Source of the DNA: Pseudacidovorax sp. NFM-22
GTDB lineage: Bacteria > Pseudomonadota > Gammaproteobacteria > Burkholderiales > Burkholderiaceae_C
Length of the DNA: 64,000 nucleotides
Assembly: GCF_021401245.1 (NCBI RefSeq)
Contig: NZ_JACBFY010000005.1
Location: forward strand, 520,288 to 584,287
Direction: 5' to 3'
A program made the position numbers and the translations under genes. Under the pieces are notes generated by a model. The model had not been told where the DNA came from. It saw nothing but the letters and a program-made list of their open reading frames with translations, and ran no database searches. Shown here piece after piece: positions 8,839-22,400 of this stretch; within the stretch, counting starts at the first letter, position 1; the number at the start of each line of letters is the position of its first letter.

Positions 8839-9609
8839 ATGCCCACTTCCGACACGCGCGGCGGCGTCCGCGTCGCCCGCCAGGACGCGCTGCTCTGCAT
8901 CACGCTAGACCGTCCGGCCAAGCGCAATGCCGTGGACCGCGCCATGGCCGACGCCCTGGACGCGGCCTTGAACATGCTGGACGACGATCCCGCCCTGCGC
9001 GCAGGCGTGCTCGACGGCGGCCCGTCGGTCTTCTGCGCTGGCAGCGATCTGGCGGCGAAGGGCGACTACGTGACAGCCCGCGGTGGTGAATACGGCCTCA
9101 TCCGCCGACGGCGGCGCAAGCCCCTCATCGCCGCCATCGAGGGGCTGGCGCTCGGCGGTGGGCTGGAGATCGCATTGGCCTGCGACATGGTGGTCGCGGC
9201 CCGCGATGCGCAGCTCGGCCTGCCCGAGGTCAAGCGTGGCGTGCTGCCCACCTGCGGTGCGCTGTTCCGCCTGCTGCAGGCACTGCCGCCCGCCATCGCG
9301 CGCGAGCTGGTGCTGACCGGCCAGCCCATCGACGGGGCCCGCGCCCATGCGCTGGGCCTGGTGAACCGTCTGAGCGAGCCGGGCCAGGCGCAGGCCGATG
9401 CGCGCGCCTTGGCCACACAGATCGCCGCCAATGCACCGCTTTCGGTCCAGGCCAGCCTGGAGGCCATGAACGGCCTTCTGGCCGCCGCCGACGCGGCGGG
9501 CTGGCAGGCCACCGAGGCCGCACTCGCACGCATCCGCGGCAGCGAGGACCTGGCCGAAGGCCTGCGCGCCTTCTTCGAGAAGCGGCCGCCCGTCTGGCAG
9601 GGCCGCTGA
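8839..9609 (+). CDS. Enoyl-CoA hydratase/isomerase, both catalytic glutamates present
   Basis: This 256-residue crotonase-fold protein has the oxyanion-hole segments CAGSDLA and ALGGGLEIALACD. Glu is present at both positions that correspond to Glu144 and Glu164 of rat enoyl-CoA hydratase (GGGLE and GLPEV). It should therefore be a true 2-enoyl-CoA hydratase, unlike the crotonase homologues at 19542 and 23991. It is the second gene of a two-gene unit with the MDR oxidoreductase. Operator site 3 and the racemase gene follow on the same strand. Confidence 0.9.
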   Translation: MPTSDTRGGVRVARQDALLCITLDRPAKRNAVDRAMADALDAALNMLDDDPALRAGVLDGGPSVFCAGSDLAAKGDYVTARGGEYGLIRRRRRKPLIAAIEGLALGGGLEIALACDMVVAARDAQLGLPEVKRGVLPTCGALFRLLQALPPAIARELVLTGQPIDGARAHALGLVNRLSEPGQAQADARALATQIAANAPLSVQASLEAMNGLLAAADAAGWQATEAALARIRGSEDLAEGLRAFFEKRPPVWQGR

Positions 9610-9651
9610 GCGATGCGCTGCGGCGGCCGTCCGCCGCTGCGGCGCCATCAC

Positions 9652-9676
9652 GGCTTCGATGGCTTCGATGGCTTCG
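9652..9676. repeat. Short 9-bp tandem repeat
   Basis: GGCTTCGAT is repeated 2.8 times in tandem (9652-9660, 9661-9669, 9670-9676) in the gap between the hydratase and racemase genes. It is too short to call functional. It lies just upstream of the proposed racemase promoter. Confidence 0.6.
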
Positions 9677-9685
9677 CAGCGCCCG

Positions 9686-9730
9686 TCGACAAGCCGCCGA
9701 CGGCCATGTTAGATTTCCTTGGTCCAACCA
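9686..9730 (+). promoter_or_regulatory. Promoter with TGGTTNAACCA operator, site 3
   Basis: A sigma70-like promoter can be read as TCGACA (9686-9691), 17 bp, TTAGAT (9709-9714). The operator variant TGGTCCAACCA follows at 9720-9730, covering the expected transcription start. It serves the leader peptide and racemase gene. Confidence 0.6.
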
Positions 9731-9762
9731 TTGATTTACGTCGACCGAACTCAGGAGACCCC

Positions 9763-9807
9763 ATGTCCCTCTGCACATCCATCCCCGCCGCCGGAGCGCC
9801 CCGCTGA
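9763..9807 (+). CDS. Possible 14-residue leader peptide coupled to the racemase gene
   Basis: The strongest Shine-Dalgarno in this leader (AGGAG, about 6 bp before ATG 9763) serves a 14-codon frame, [14 protein letters not shown]. Its stop overlaps the racemase ATG as TGATG at 9805-9809. The racemase start has no good box of its own, so its translation probably depends on ribosomes finishing this mini-frame. It could be a simple coupling device or a chance frame. No family resemblance is seen. Confidence 0.45.
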   Translation: MSLCTSIPAAGAPR

Positions 9808-10943
9808 TGCCCGGCCCGCTCCACGGCGTACGCGTGATCGAGATCGCCTCGATCGGCCCCGGCCCGCTGGCCGCCATGCTGCTGGCCGACATGGGGGCGG
9901 AAGTGATCCGCGTCGACCGCCCCGGCCCGGCCGCCGGCGCAGGCATGGTTCCGCCGCACCAGGACATCTCGCGCCGCGGCCGGCGCTCCATCGCGCTGGA
10001 CATCAAGCAGGAGGCCGCCCGCGAGGTGCTGCTGCGACTGATCGACGGCGCCGACGTGGTGGTGGAGGGCTTCCGCCCCGGCGTGATGGAACGGCTGGGG
10101 CTGGGGCCCGACACCTGCCTGGCGCGCAACCCACGGCTGGTCTACGGCCGCATGACCGGCTGGGGCCAACAGGGGCCGCTGGCCGCGGCGGCGGGCCACG
10201 ACATCAACTACATCGCGCTGGCGGGCGCGCTGGGCATGATCGGGACGCCCGAGGCACCGGTGGCGCCGCTCAATCTGGTCGGCGACTACGGCGGCGGCAC
10301 CATGCTGCTGGCCTTCGGCATCGCCTGCGCGCTGTTCGAGGCGCGTGGCAGCGGTCAGGGCCAGGTGGTCGATGCGGCCATGGTCGATGGCGTGTCGCTG
10401 CTCATGACGCTGTTCCACAGCATGCAGGCCGCGGGCCGCAGCAAGCCGCGCGGCACCGGCGTGCTGGACGGCGGCAGCCACTTCTACGGCAGCTACCGCT
10501 GCGCGGATGGCGGCTGGATCTCGCTGGGCACCATCGAGCCGCAGTTCTACGCCCTGTTGCTGGAGAAGCTGGGCATCGAGGACCCCGCGGCCTGGCCGCA
10601 GCACGAGCCCAGCCGCTGGCCGGCACTGAAAGCCGAACTGGCGCGCCGGTTCGCCCAGAAGACACGCGACGAATGGTGCGCCCTGCTCGAAGGCACGGAC
10701 GTGTGCTTCGCGCCGGTGCTGGCCCTGGACGAAGTGCCCCGCCATCCGCACCAGGTGGCGCGGGACGCCTTCTACACGCAGGACGGCCTGACGCAGCCGG
10801 CGCCGGCGCCGCGCTTCAGCCGCTCGGCGCCCGAACGGCCGCGCCCGCCGGTGTCCGCGGGCACGGACACCGACGCGATCCTGCGTGAACTCGGCTACGG
10901 CGACACGGAGATCGCGGCCCTGCGCGGCGCCGGCGCGGGCTGA
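9807..10943 (+). CDS. Alpha-methylacyl-CoA racemase (CaiB/BaiF family)
   Basis: The 378-residue CaiB/BaiF protein carries the AMACR/MCR active-site set rather than a CoA-transferase one. His131 and Asp132 lie in [11 protein letters not shown], Asp160 in GDYGGG, and Glu244 in GTIEPQFY; these match H126, D156 and E241 of the mycobacterial racemase. Such enzymes interconvert (2R)- and (2S)-methylacyl-CoA so that methyl-branched chains can enter beta-oxidation. This is strong evidence that the cluster handles methyl-branched acyl-CoAs, such as isoprenoid or steroid side chains. It is preceded by operator site 3 and a coupled leader frame, and it converges with the kinase gene at 11018. Confidence 0.88.
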   Translation: MPGPLHGVRVIEIASIGPGPLAAMLLADMGAEVIRVDRPGPAAGAGMVPPHQDISRRGRRSIALDIKQEAAREVLLRLIDGADVVVEGFRPGVMERLGLGPDTCLARNPRLVYGRMTGWGQQGPLAAAAGHDINYIALAGALGMIGTPEAPVAPLNLVGDYGGGTMLLAFGIACALFEARGSGQGQVVDAAMVDGVSLLMTLFHSMQAAGRSKPRGTGVLDGGSHFYGSYRCADGGWISLGTIEPQFYALLLEKLGIEDPAAWPQHEPSRWPALKAELARRFAQKTRDEWCALLEGTDVCFAPVLALDEVPRHPHQVARDAFYTQDGLTQPAPAPRFSRSAPERPRPPVSAGTDTDAILRELGYGDTEIAALRGAGAG

Positions 10944-11017
10944 ACGGGCGCGGCCCCTCAGGGCTGCGCTTCACGAACCGTGCGGCACTCGGACGCTGCG
11001 GTTCGGCGCGGGCATCC

Positions 11018-12088
11018 TTAGCGCTCGATCCACCCGGCGGCACGCTGCAACAGGCCGCGCGCGGCGTGGTGCAGCCGCTCGCCGGTGGCCACCGGCGCGA
11101 GGCCGGCACAGGCCCGCGCATGCGTGCCCTCCAGCACGATGGCCAGCTTGTAGCAGGCCAGCACGGCATACCAGCGGAAGGCGGCAATGTCGCGCCGGGT
11201 GAAGCGGGCGTAGTGCTCGACCAGTTCCTCCTCGCGCACGAAGCCCTCCCACGGGGCGATGCTGAGCGTGAGGTGGTGCGAGCCGTCGGGCCGCGGCCAG
11301 GTGGCCAGCAGCCAGCCCAGGTCCAGCAGTGGATCGCCCACGGTGGACATCTCCCAGTCCACCACCGCGGCCAGCTCGCCGCTGTCGTGGCGGAACAGGA
11401 CGTTGGACAGGTGGAAGTCCCCGTGCAGCAGCCCCGGCGCCGTGTCCGCCGGCTGATGGGCCTGCAGCCACTGGGCGATGGGCGCCACATCCGGCAGGCC
11501 CGCCGGCCCCGGCCAGCCGGCATGGGTGGCATAGCTTTCGAGCTGACGGCTCCAGCGCTGCACCTGTCGTGTCAGGAAGCCCTGAGGGCGGCCGAAGTCC
11601 GCCAGGCCCAGGGCCGTGGGATCGAGGTTGCCCAGCACCGCGATGGCCTCGGCCATGGCCAGGCCCATGCGCCGCCGCAGGTCGGGCCGCGCGGCATGCA
11701 GCGGCGGCAAACCGCCGGTGCCGGCGTTGAAGCCTTCGACCGCACGCATGACGAAGAAGGCGGTGCCCAGCACCTGCGTGTCGGCGCAGGCGGCGACCAG
11801 CGCGGGATGCGGGACGCCGCTGCCCGCCAGCGCGCCGAGCACGCGGGCCTCGCGCAGCATGGCCTGGTCGCTTTCGGGCCGGGGATGCGCGGGCGGCCGG
11901 CGCAGCACATAGGCCTGGCCGTCGCGCTCGAAGCGCAGGAGGATGTTCTGTGTGCCGCCGGTCAGCAGCCGGCAACCCTCCAGCGGCCCGCGGCCGACGC
12001 CCTGGCCATCGAGCCAGTCCTGGAGCCGATCCAGCGCAACCGGCAGGACTGCGGCGGCATCCGCAGCGATGTCGGCGCCCCTGCTCAG
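11018..12088 (-). CDS. APH-like acyl-CoA kinase/phosphotransferase, ACAD10/11 or LvaA-like, probable CTG start
   Basis: The protein has about 356 residues with the aminoglycoside-phosphotransferase fold: GGTQNILLRFERDGQAYVLRR (glycine-rich part and ATP lysine region), catalytic loop HGDFHLSNVLF and metal-binding VVDWEMSTVGDP. Together with the adjoining dehydrogenase it mirrors the two halves of human ACAD10/ACAD11 and bacterial LvaA/LvaC, in which a 4-hydroxyacyl-CoA is phosphorylated before elimination. No ATG, GTG or TTG lies near the frame start. A CTG at 12088-12086 overlaps the upstream stop and is preceded by a strong AGGGAGG box. It is the last gene of a ten-gene operon. Confidence 0.85.
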   Translation of the reverse strand: MSRGADIAADAAAVLPVALDRLQDWLDGQGVGRGPLEGCRLLTGGTQNILLRFERDGQAYVLRRPPAHPRPESDQAMLREARVLGALAGSGVPHPALVAACADTQVLGTAFFVMRAVEGFNAGTGGLPPLHAARPDLRRRMGLAMAEAIAVLGNLDPTALGLADFGRPQGFLTRQVQRWSRQLESYATHAGWPGPAGLPDVAPIAQWLQAHQPADTAPGLLHGDFHLSNVLFRHDSGELAAVVDWEMSTVGDPLLDLGWLLATWPRPDGSHHLTLSIAPWEGFVREEELVEHYARFTRRDIAAFRWYAVLACYKLAIVLEGTHARACAGLAPVATGERLHHAARGLLQRAAGWIER

Positions 12089-13362
12089 AGCGCCTCCCTG
12101 AAGCGCTCGCGCGCCTTCTGCGCCAGCGTGGGCAGGTGCTGGCTCGGGAACAGCTCGTCGCCCGGCCGGACCTGCGCCAGCAGCTCCTTGGCCAGGGTGA
12201 TCTGGTGCACCTCGGTCGGGCCGTCGGCCAGCCCCATGACGTAGGACGCCAGCAGCTGGTCGAAGAAGGGCATCTCGTTGCTCACACCCAGCGAGCCGTG
12301 CACCTGGATGGCCCGCGACACGATGTCGTGCAGCACCTTGGGCATGGCGGCCTTGACGGCCGAGATGTCCTTGCGCACCTTCTTGTAATCGTCGTGCTTG
12401 TCGATCAGCCAGGCGGTGCGCATCACCAGCAGGCGGAACTGCTCCAGCTGGATCCACGAATCGGCCACCATGGCCTGCACCAGCTGCTTGTCGGCCAGGG
12501 TGCCGCGCCGGCTCGGGCGCGACACCGCCCGCTCGCACATCATGTCCAGCGCCTTGCGGGCCTCGCCGATGGTGCGCATGGCATGGTGGATGCGCCCGCC
12601 GCCCAGCCGCGTCTGCGCCACCAGGAAGGCGTCGCCCTGCCCGCCCAGCATGTGGTCCGCCGGCACGCGCAGGTCTTCGTAGGCGAGGTAGCCGTGGGCA
12701 TGGCCCTGCGGCTTGCGGCCGGCCAGGTGCACATCGCGCACATGGCGCAGGCCCGGTGCGTCCGGGGGCACGATGAAGGCCGACAGCCGCCGGTGCGGCT
12801 TGGCCTCCGGATCGGTGACGGCCAGCGTGATGAAGAAGGCGGCGTAGTTGGAGCTGGAGGCGAACCACTTCTGGCCGTTGAGCACCCAGTCGCCACCCTC
12901 GCGCCGGGCGGTGGTGCGGATCAGCGTCGGGTCGGCGCCGCCGTGCGGCTCGGTCATGGCGAAGCTGGAGACGATCTCGTTGGCCAGCAGCGGTTCGAGC
13001 CAGCGGCGCTTCTGCGCGGGCGTGCCGTAGTGCGCCAGGATCTCGGCATTGCCGGTATCGGGCGCCTGGCAGCCGAAGACGGTAGGCGCATAGGCCGAGC
13101 GCCCGAGGATCTCGTTGAGCAGGGCCAGCTTGACCTGACCGTAGCCCGGTCCGCCCAGGGCCGGCCCCAGGTGACAGGCCCACAGGCCGCGGGCCTTGAC
13201 CTGCGCCTGCAGCGGCCGGACGAGGCGGTTGCGCAGCGGATCCTGCACCGCATAGGGGCTGACGAGCACATGCTCGAGCGGCTCGACCTCTTCGCGCACG
13301 AAGCGGTCCACCCAGTCCAGCTGCTGCTGGAAGTCGGAATCGGTCTCGAAGTCCCAGGCCAT
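12085..13362 (-). CDS. Acyl-CoA dehydrogenase, ACAD11/LvaC-like
   Basis: The 425-residue protein is longer than ordinary acyl-CoA dehydrogenases. It matches the ACAD10/11 dehydrogenase half: SFAMTEPHGGADPTLIRTTA near residue 135, NGQKWFASSSNYAAFFI, SRAIQVHGSLGVSNEMPFF, and DGPTEVHQITLAKELL near 390. In LvaC and ACAD11 this enzyme acts on the 4-phosphoacyl-CoA made by the partner kinase. The kinase gene follows directly, its start overlapping this stop, which supports functional coupling. The ATG at 13362 follows an AGGAGA box. Confidence 0.88.
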   Translation of the reverse strand: MAWDFETDSDFQQQLDWVDRFVREEVEPLEHVLVSPYAVQDPLRNRLVRPLQAQVKARGLWACHLGPALGGPGYGQVKLALLNEILGRSAYAPTVFGCQAPDTGNAEILAHYGTPAQKRRWLEPLLANEIVSSFAMTEPHGGADPTLIRTTARREGGDWVLNGQKWFASSSNYAAFFITLAVTDPEAKPHRRLSAFIVPPDAPGLRHVRDVHLAGRKPQGHAHGYLAYEDLRVPADHMLGGQGDAFLVAQTRLGGGRIHHAMRTIGEARKALDMMCERAVSRPSRRGTLADKQLVQAMVADSWIQLEQFRLLVMRTAWLIDKHDDYKKVRKDISAVKAAMPKVLHDIVSRAIQVHGSLGVSNEMPFFDQLLASYVMGLADGPTEVHQITLAKELLAQVRPGDELFPSQHLPTLAQKARERFREAL

Positions 13363-13382
13363 CGCGTTCTCTCCTGCTGCTG

Positions 13383-14144
13383 TCAGGCCGTCAGGCCGCC
13401 GTCCACCGCAATGGTGTGGCCCACGACATAGGCCGCGAGCGGCGACGCCAGGAACATCGCCACGGCGGCGATGTCCTGCGGCGTGCCGATGCGCGCGGCG
13501 GGTATGCGCTGCAGGGTGGCCTGCAGGCGCTGCGGATTGCGGGTGGTCACGCGCGTGAGCTTGGTGTCCACCAGGCCCGGTGCGATGCCGTTCACGCGGA
13601 TGCCGTCGGGCGCCAGGGCCACGCCCAGCGTGCGGGTGAGGTTGATCGCCGCCGCCTTGGAGGCGGCATAGGCCGGATTGCCGACGGCCGACCTGTAGCC
13701 CGAGACCGAGCTCACGACGACCACGGCGCCGCCCGCCGCCTTGAGCGGCCCGTGCAGATGCATGCAGCAGCCCATCACGCTGTGGAGGTTGACCTCGACC
13801 ACGCGGCGGAAGGTGTCGAGGTCGAACTCGGCCCGGCCGTACTCGACGATGCCCTGCGACAGCACCAGCACGTCCAGCCGGTCGAAAAGCGGCGTCCAGG
13901 CGCCGATGGCCCGCACATCGCCCACGTCCACCTGCGAGAAGTGCAGGCCCTGCAGATCGCTGCCCTCCTCGGCCCGGTAGTCCTCGGCGCGCGCACGGGT
14001 GCCCCACACGTGCACCTGCGCGCCCGCCGCGCGAAAGGCCTGCGCGATGCCGTTGCCGATGCCGCTGGTGCCGCCCACCACGAGCACGCGCTGGCCGTCG
14101 AAGCGAAGGCCGTGCGAGCCGGGCTGTGTCGAGGCGGGGTTCAC
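13383..14144 (-). CDS. SDR-family oxidoreductase
   Basis: This 253-residue classical short-chain dehydrogenase has VVGGTSGIGNGIAQAF as the cofactor motif near residue 21 (GG replaces the usual TG). It has SSVSGY as the catalytic-Ser region, YAASK as the Tyr/Lys pair, and the C-terminal AVDGGLTA. It probably interconverts a hydroxyl and a keto group with NAD(P)H. Placed next to the ACAD11/LvaC-like gene, it occupies the position expected for a LvaD-like 4-oxoacyl-CoA reductase, but a 3-hydroxyacyl or ring-hydroxyl role is equally possible. It lies in the ten-gene minus-strand operon that starts at 22226. Confidence 0.88.
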   Translation of the reverse strand: MNPASTQPGSHGLRFDGQRVLVVGGTSGIGNGIAQAFRAAGAQVHVWGTRARAEDYRAEEGSDLQGLHFSQVDVGDVRAIGAWTPLFDRLDVLVLSQGIVEYGRAEFDLDTFRRVVEVNLHSVMGCCMHLHGPLKAAGGAVVVVSSVSGYRSAVGNPAYAASKAAAINLTRTLGVALAPDGIRVNGIAPGLVDTKLTRVTTRNPQRLQATLQRIPAARIGTPQDIAAVAMFLASPLAAYVVGHTIAVDGGLTA

Positions 14145-14169
14145 GCCGAGTCGCCCGCAGGCCGTCCGT

Positions 14170-16332
14170 TCACTCGAAGCGCTCGTTGCGCTCGGCCTTG
14201 CTCAGCAGCAGCGCCGGGGGCTCGAAGCGCTCGCCGTACTTCTGCGCGAGCGCCATGGCCCGCTCGGCGAAGGCCCGGGTGCCGACCATGTTGACGAACT
14301 GCAGCGTGCCGCCCGTCCAGCGCGGAAAACCGATGCCCAGGATGGAGCCGATGTTGGCGTCGCGCGCCGTCTCGACCACGCCCTCCTGCATGGCGCGGAT
14401 CGACTCGATGGCCTGCGCATACAGCAGGCGGTCCTGCAGGTCCTCCATGGGCACGTCGGCACCGCCCTTGCCGTACTCCGCCGCCAGGCCCGGCCAGAGC
14501 CGCTTGGGCCCGTCCGCCGGATAGTCGTAGAAGCCCCCGCCGCCCGCGCGCCCCGGCCGCTTCAGGCCGTCGACCATGCGCTCGATCACCGCCCACGCCG
14601 GATGCTGCGGCAGCGGCTGGCCTTCGGCCGCCAGGTCCGCCTCGGTCTGGCGGCGCATGGACATCGCCAGCGCCATCGAGGTCTCGTCCATCACGGCCAG
14701 CGGCCCGACCGGCATGCCCACGGCCAGGGCCGCGTTCTCGATGACCTCCGCCGCCACGCCCTCGGCCAGCATCGCGGCGCCCTCCTTGGTGAACATGCCG
14801 AACACGCGGCTGGTGAAGAAGCCGCGCGCATCGTTGACCACGATGGGCGTCTTGCCGATCTGCTGCACGAAGTCCAGCGCCCGCGCGAGCGTCTCGGCCG
14901 AGGTCCTGCGGCCCTTGATGACCTCCACCAGCGGCATGCGGTCCACTGGCGAGAAGAAGTGCAGGCCGATGAAGTTCTCCGGCCTTTCGGAGGCCTCGGC
15001 CAGTCCGCTGATGGGCAGCGTGGACGTGTTGGAGGCGAAGATGCCGCCGGGGGCGAGCATGGGCTCGGCCTCGCGCGTCACCTGGGCCTTGAGCGGCCGG
15101 TTCTCGAACACGCCCTCCACGATCAGCTCGCAGCCCGCCAGGTCGGCGGCATCGCCCGTCGGCGTGATCCGCGCCAGCTGCGCATCGCGCTTCTCGGGCG
15201 CCAGGGCGCCCTTGGCGACGCGCTTGTCGAGGTTGGCCGCGACGCGCTCGAGGCCCTTGCGCGCCTGCTCGGCCGTCGCGTCCTTGAGCACGGCGGCAAT
15301 GCCCCGCGCCGCGCACACCTGGGCAATGCCCGACCCCATCAGCCCCGCGCCGAGGATGCCGATGCGGCCGACCGTGCCGGTGGGGACGCCGGCCGGTCGC
15401 CCCTTGCCGGACTTCACCTCGTTCATCTGGAAGAAGAAGGTGGTGATCAGGTTCTTGGCCACCGGCCCGGTGGCCAGGCCCACGAAGTGCCGGCTCTCGA
15501 TGCGCGTGGCGGTGTCGAAGTCCACCACCGCGCCTTCGACCGCGGCCGACATGATGGCCAGCGGCGCCGGATAGCGCCCACGCGTCTTCTTCATCAGCAG
15601 CACCGGCGCCGTCCGCAGGTAGGTCAGCGAGGCCGGCGCGGTGGCCGTGGCGCCGGGCAGGCGCCAGCCCTTGCGGTCCCAGGGTTGCGCCGGGGCGGGG
15701 TTGGCCGCGATCCACTGCCGCGCCAGCGCCATCAGCACGTCGGCGTCGGCGGCCACGCCATCGATCAGTTTCATTGCCTGCGCGCGCGCCGGGTCGAAGG
15801 TGGTGCCGTCGACGAGCAGCGGCATCGCCGCCTCGAGCCCGAGCATGCGCACCAGCCGCACCACGCCGCCACCGCCAGGCAGCAGGCCCAGGCCTGACTC
15901 GGGCAGCCCCAGCATCAGCCGCGGGTCATCGAGGGCGAAGCGCGCATGGCAGGCCAGGCACAGCTCGAAGCCGCCGCCGAGCGCCGTGCCGTTGATGGCG
16001 GCCACCACGGGCCGGCCCAGCGTCTCCAGCCGGCGCAGCACCGCCTTCATGGCCTGCGAGCGCTCGTACAGCGCCGCCTTGCCGTCCGGTCCCACGGCCA
16101 GCAGGCTGTTCAGGTCGCCACCGGCGAAGAAGGTCTTCTTGGCCGAGCTGAGGATGACGCCGGTGATGCTGTCGATCTCGGCGGCGATGCGGTCCACGGC
16201 CGCTGCATAGGCGCTGCGGAACACCGTGTTCATGGTGTTGGCCGACTGGCCGGCCATGTCGAAGGTCAGGGTGACGACGCCGCTGGCGTCCTTGTCCCAG
16301 CGGATGGCTTCCTGGATGTAGTCCTGGCTCAC
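14170..16332 (-). CDS. Bifunctional enoyl-CoA hydratase/3-hydroxyacyl-CoA dehydrogenase, FadB/FadJ-type
   Basis: The 720-residue fusion has a crotonase domain at about residues 10-200, with FFAGGDL, LGGGFELCLACH and LGLPESGLG, so both catalytic glutamates are present. The NAD domain starts at GILGAGLMGSGIAQV near 325, followed by the catalytic His segment LHFFSPVDRMPLVEV. The C-terminal dehydrogenase repeat ends at the stop. It carries out hydration and oxidation of 2-enoyl-CoA to 3-ketoacyl-CoA. The thiolase gene lies 11 bp upstream, a complete beta-oxidation core. The length matches FadJ-like proteins. Confidence 0.93.
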   Translation of the reverse strand: MSQDYIQEAIRWDKDASGVVTLTFDMAGQSANTMNTVFRSAYAAAVDRIAAEIDSITGVILSSAKKTFFAGGDLNSLLAVGPDGKAALYERSQAMKAVLRRLETLGRPVVAAINGTALGGGFELCLACHARFALDDPRLMLGLPESGLGLLPGGGGVVRLVRMLGLEAAMPLLVDGTTFDPARAQAMKLIDGVAADADVLMALARQWIAANPAPAQPWDRKGWRLPGATATAPASLTYLRTAPVLLMKKTRGRYPAPLAIMSAAVEGAVVDFDTATRIESRHFVGLATGPVAKNLITTFFFQMNEVKSGKGRPAGVPTGTVGRIGILGAGLMGSGIAQVCAARGIAAVLKDATAEQARKGLERVAANLDKRVAKGALAPEKRDAQLARITPTGDAADLAGCELIVEGVFENRPLKAQVTREAEPMLAPGGIFASNTSTLPISGLAEASERPENFIGLHFFSPVDRMPLVEVIKGRRTSAETLARALDFVQQIGKTPIVVNDARGFFTSRVFGMFTKEGAAMLAEGVAAEVIENAALAVGMPVGPLAVMDETSMALAMSMRRQTEADLAAEGQPLPQHPAWAVIERMVDGLKRPGRAGGGGFYDYPADGPKRLWPGLAAEYGKGGADVPMEDLQDRLLYAQAIESIRAMQEGVVETARDANIGSILGIGFPRWTGGTLQFVNMVGTRAFAERAMALAQKYGERFEPPALLLSKAERNERFE

Positions 16333-16342
16333 GGCGATCTCC

Positions 16343-17551
<1,209 letters not shown>

Positions 17552-17607
17552 GGGAATCCTCGTAGGGGCTGGATGAAGGGAAAGGCGCGCCAGGAGAGGC
17601 GCCGCAT

Positions 17608-21427
<3,820 letters not shown>

Positions 21428-21452
21428 GGGGGCTCCTGACGGGTCGCGGCGC

Positions 21453-22226
21453 TCAGAGGCTGATGTGGAAGCCGCCGTTGACGCCGATGTGCTGGCCGGT
21501 CATGTAGCTGCCTGCATCGGACAGCAGGAAGGCCAGCATGCGCACCGCCTCCTCGGCGGTGGACCAGCGGCCCAGGGGAATCTGCGCCAGCATGCCGTCC
21601 TTGAACTTCTCGCCGCGCACCACTTCGGTCATGGGCGTTTCCACCACGCCGAAGCAGATGGAGTTGGTGCGGATGTTGTAGCGGCCCCATTCGCGGGCGG
21701 CGGTCATCGTCATGCCCAGCAGGCCGGCCTTGGCGGCGGCGTAGTTGATCTGGCCGATGGAACCCTTGCGGCCAGCGTCCGAAGAGATGTTGATGATCGA
21801 ACCGCCGCGGGTGTCGCCGCCGCGCGACCGCGCCACCATGTGCCGGCCCACGGCCTGCAGCCAGTAGAAGCTGCCGGTGAGGTGCACGTCGATCACGTCC
21901 TTCCATTGCTGGTCGGTCATCTTCTCGATCATGGCCGGGCGCGTGATGCCGGCGTTGTTGACCAGGCCGTGCAGCGCGCCGAAGCGCTCCACCGCCTCGT
22001 CCACGGCGCGGGTGGCCAGCGCGGCGTCTGTCACGCTGCCGACCACCGTCATCACCCGGTCGGCGGGCAGCTCGGCCATGGCGGAGCGCAGGCCGTCGCC
22101 GTTCATGTCCACCGCCACCACGCGGCCATCGAGCTGAACGATCAGCTCGGTCAGCGCCTTGCCGATGCCCTGGCCGGCGCCGGTGACGACGACCGTGCGG
22201 TCCTGCAGAGTGACGATAGGGTTCAT
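21453..22226 (-). CDS. SDR-family oxidoreductase, first gene of ten-gene operon
   Basis: The 257-residue short-chain dehydrogenase has VVTGAGQGIGKAL, NNAGITRP, NISSDAGRKGSIGQINYAAAK (Ser, Tyr, Lys) and a C-terminal GVNGG. It is likely a 3-hydroxyacyl-CoA or hydroxysteroid-type dehydrogenase. ATG 22226 was chosen because a GGAG box lies 9 bp upstream. Two upstream ATGs at 22241 and 22259 fall in or beside the operator. The gene heads the operon running to 11018 and is controlled by the promoter/operator at 22248-22288. Confidence 0.9.
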   Translation of the reverse strand: MNPIVTLQDRTVVVTGAGQGIGKALTELIVQLDGRVVAVDMNGDGLRSAMAELPADRVMTVVGSVTDAALATRAVDEAVERFGALHGLVNNAGITRPAMIEKMTDQQWKDVIDVHLTGSFYWLQAVGRHMVARSRGGDTRGGSIINISSDAGRKGSIGQINYAAAKAGLLGMTMTAAREWGRYNIRTNSICFGVVETPMTEVVRGEKFKDGMLAQIPLGRWSTAEEAVRMLAFLLSDAGSYMTGQHIGVNGGFHISL

Positions 22227-22247
22227 GAGTCGGTGCTCCATTTTGTT

Positions 22248-22288
22248 TGGTTGAACCAATGTTAGATGTTGGCAGATTCAGACGTCAA
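22248..22288 (-). promoter_or_regulatory. Promoter with TGGTTNAACCA operator, site 4 (ten-gene operon)
   Basis: Read on the minus strand: -35 TTGACG (22288-22283), 18-bp spacer, -10 TAACAT (22264-22259), then the exact operator TGGTTCAACCA (22258-22248) with no gap. A bound repressor would cover the transcription start. Confidence 0.75.
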
Positions 22289-22343
22289 CGGTCGTCCCGG
22301 TGGCCGGCCCGCGCATCTGTCGCGTCCGTGTCTCGTCCCTATT

Positions 22344-22354
22344 TGGTTGAACCA
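22344..22354. promoter_or_regulatory. TGGTTNAACCA operator, site 5
   Basis: TGGTTGAACCA, an exact copy, extended to ATTTGGTTGAACCAATAT with near-perfect symmetry. It lies 46 bp before the thiolase-fold gene at 22401 and 85 bp from site 4, so the divergent region holds one operator per direction. A possible -10 (CCTATT) abuts it. Confidence 0.75.
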
Positions 22355-22400
22355 ATATTATGGCGGCGATCATCTTTCAAGGTTCACAGGAGAAACGCCG

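Noticed and set aside
9652..9676. GGCTTCGAT tandem repeat as a possible phase-variation tract
   Set aside because: Fewer than three copies of a 9-mer outside any coding frame; too short to expect slippage with a phenotype.
12089..13183. N-terminal extension of the kinase gene to an ATG at 13183
   Set aside because: The extra 365 codons lie wholly inside the acyl-CoA dehydrogenase gene in another frame and read as low-complexity Arg/Gly/Ala. The genuine kinase homology begins near 12088.
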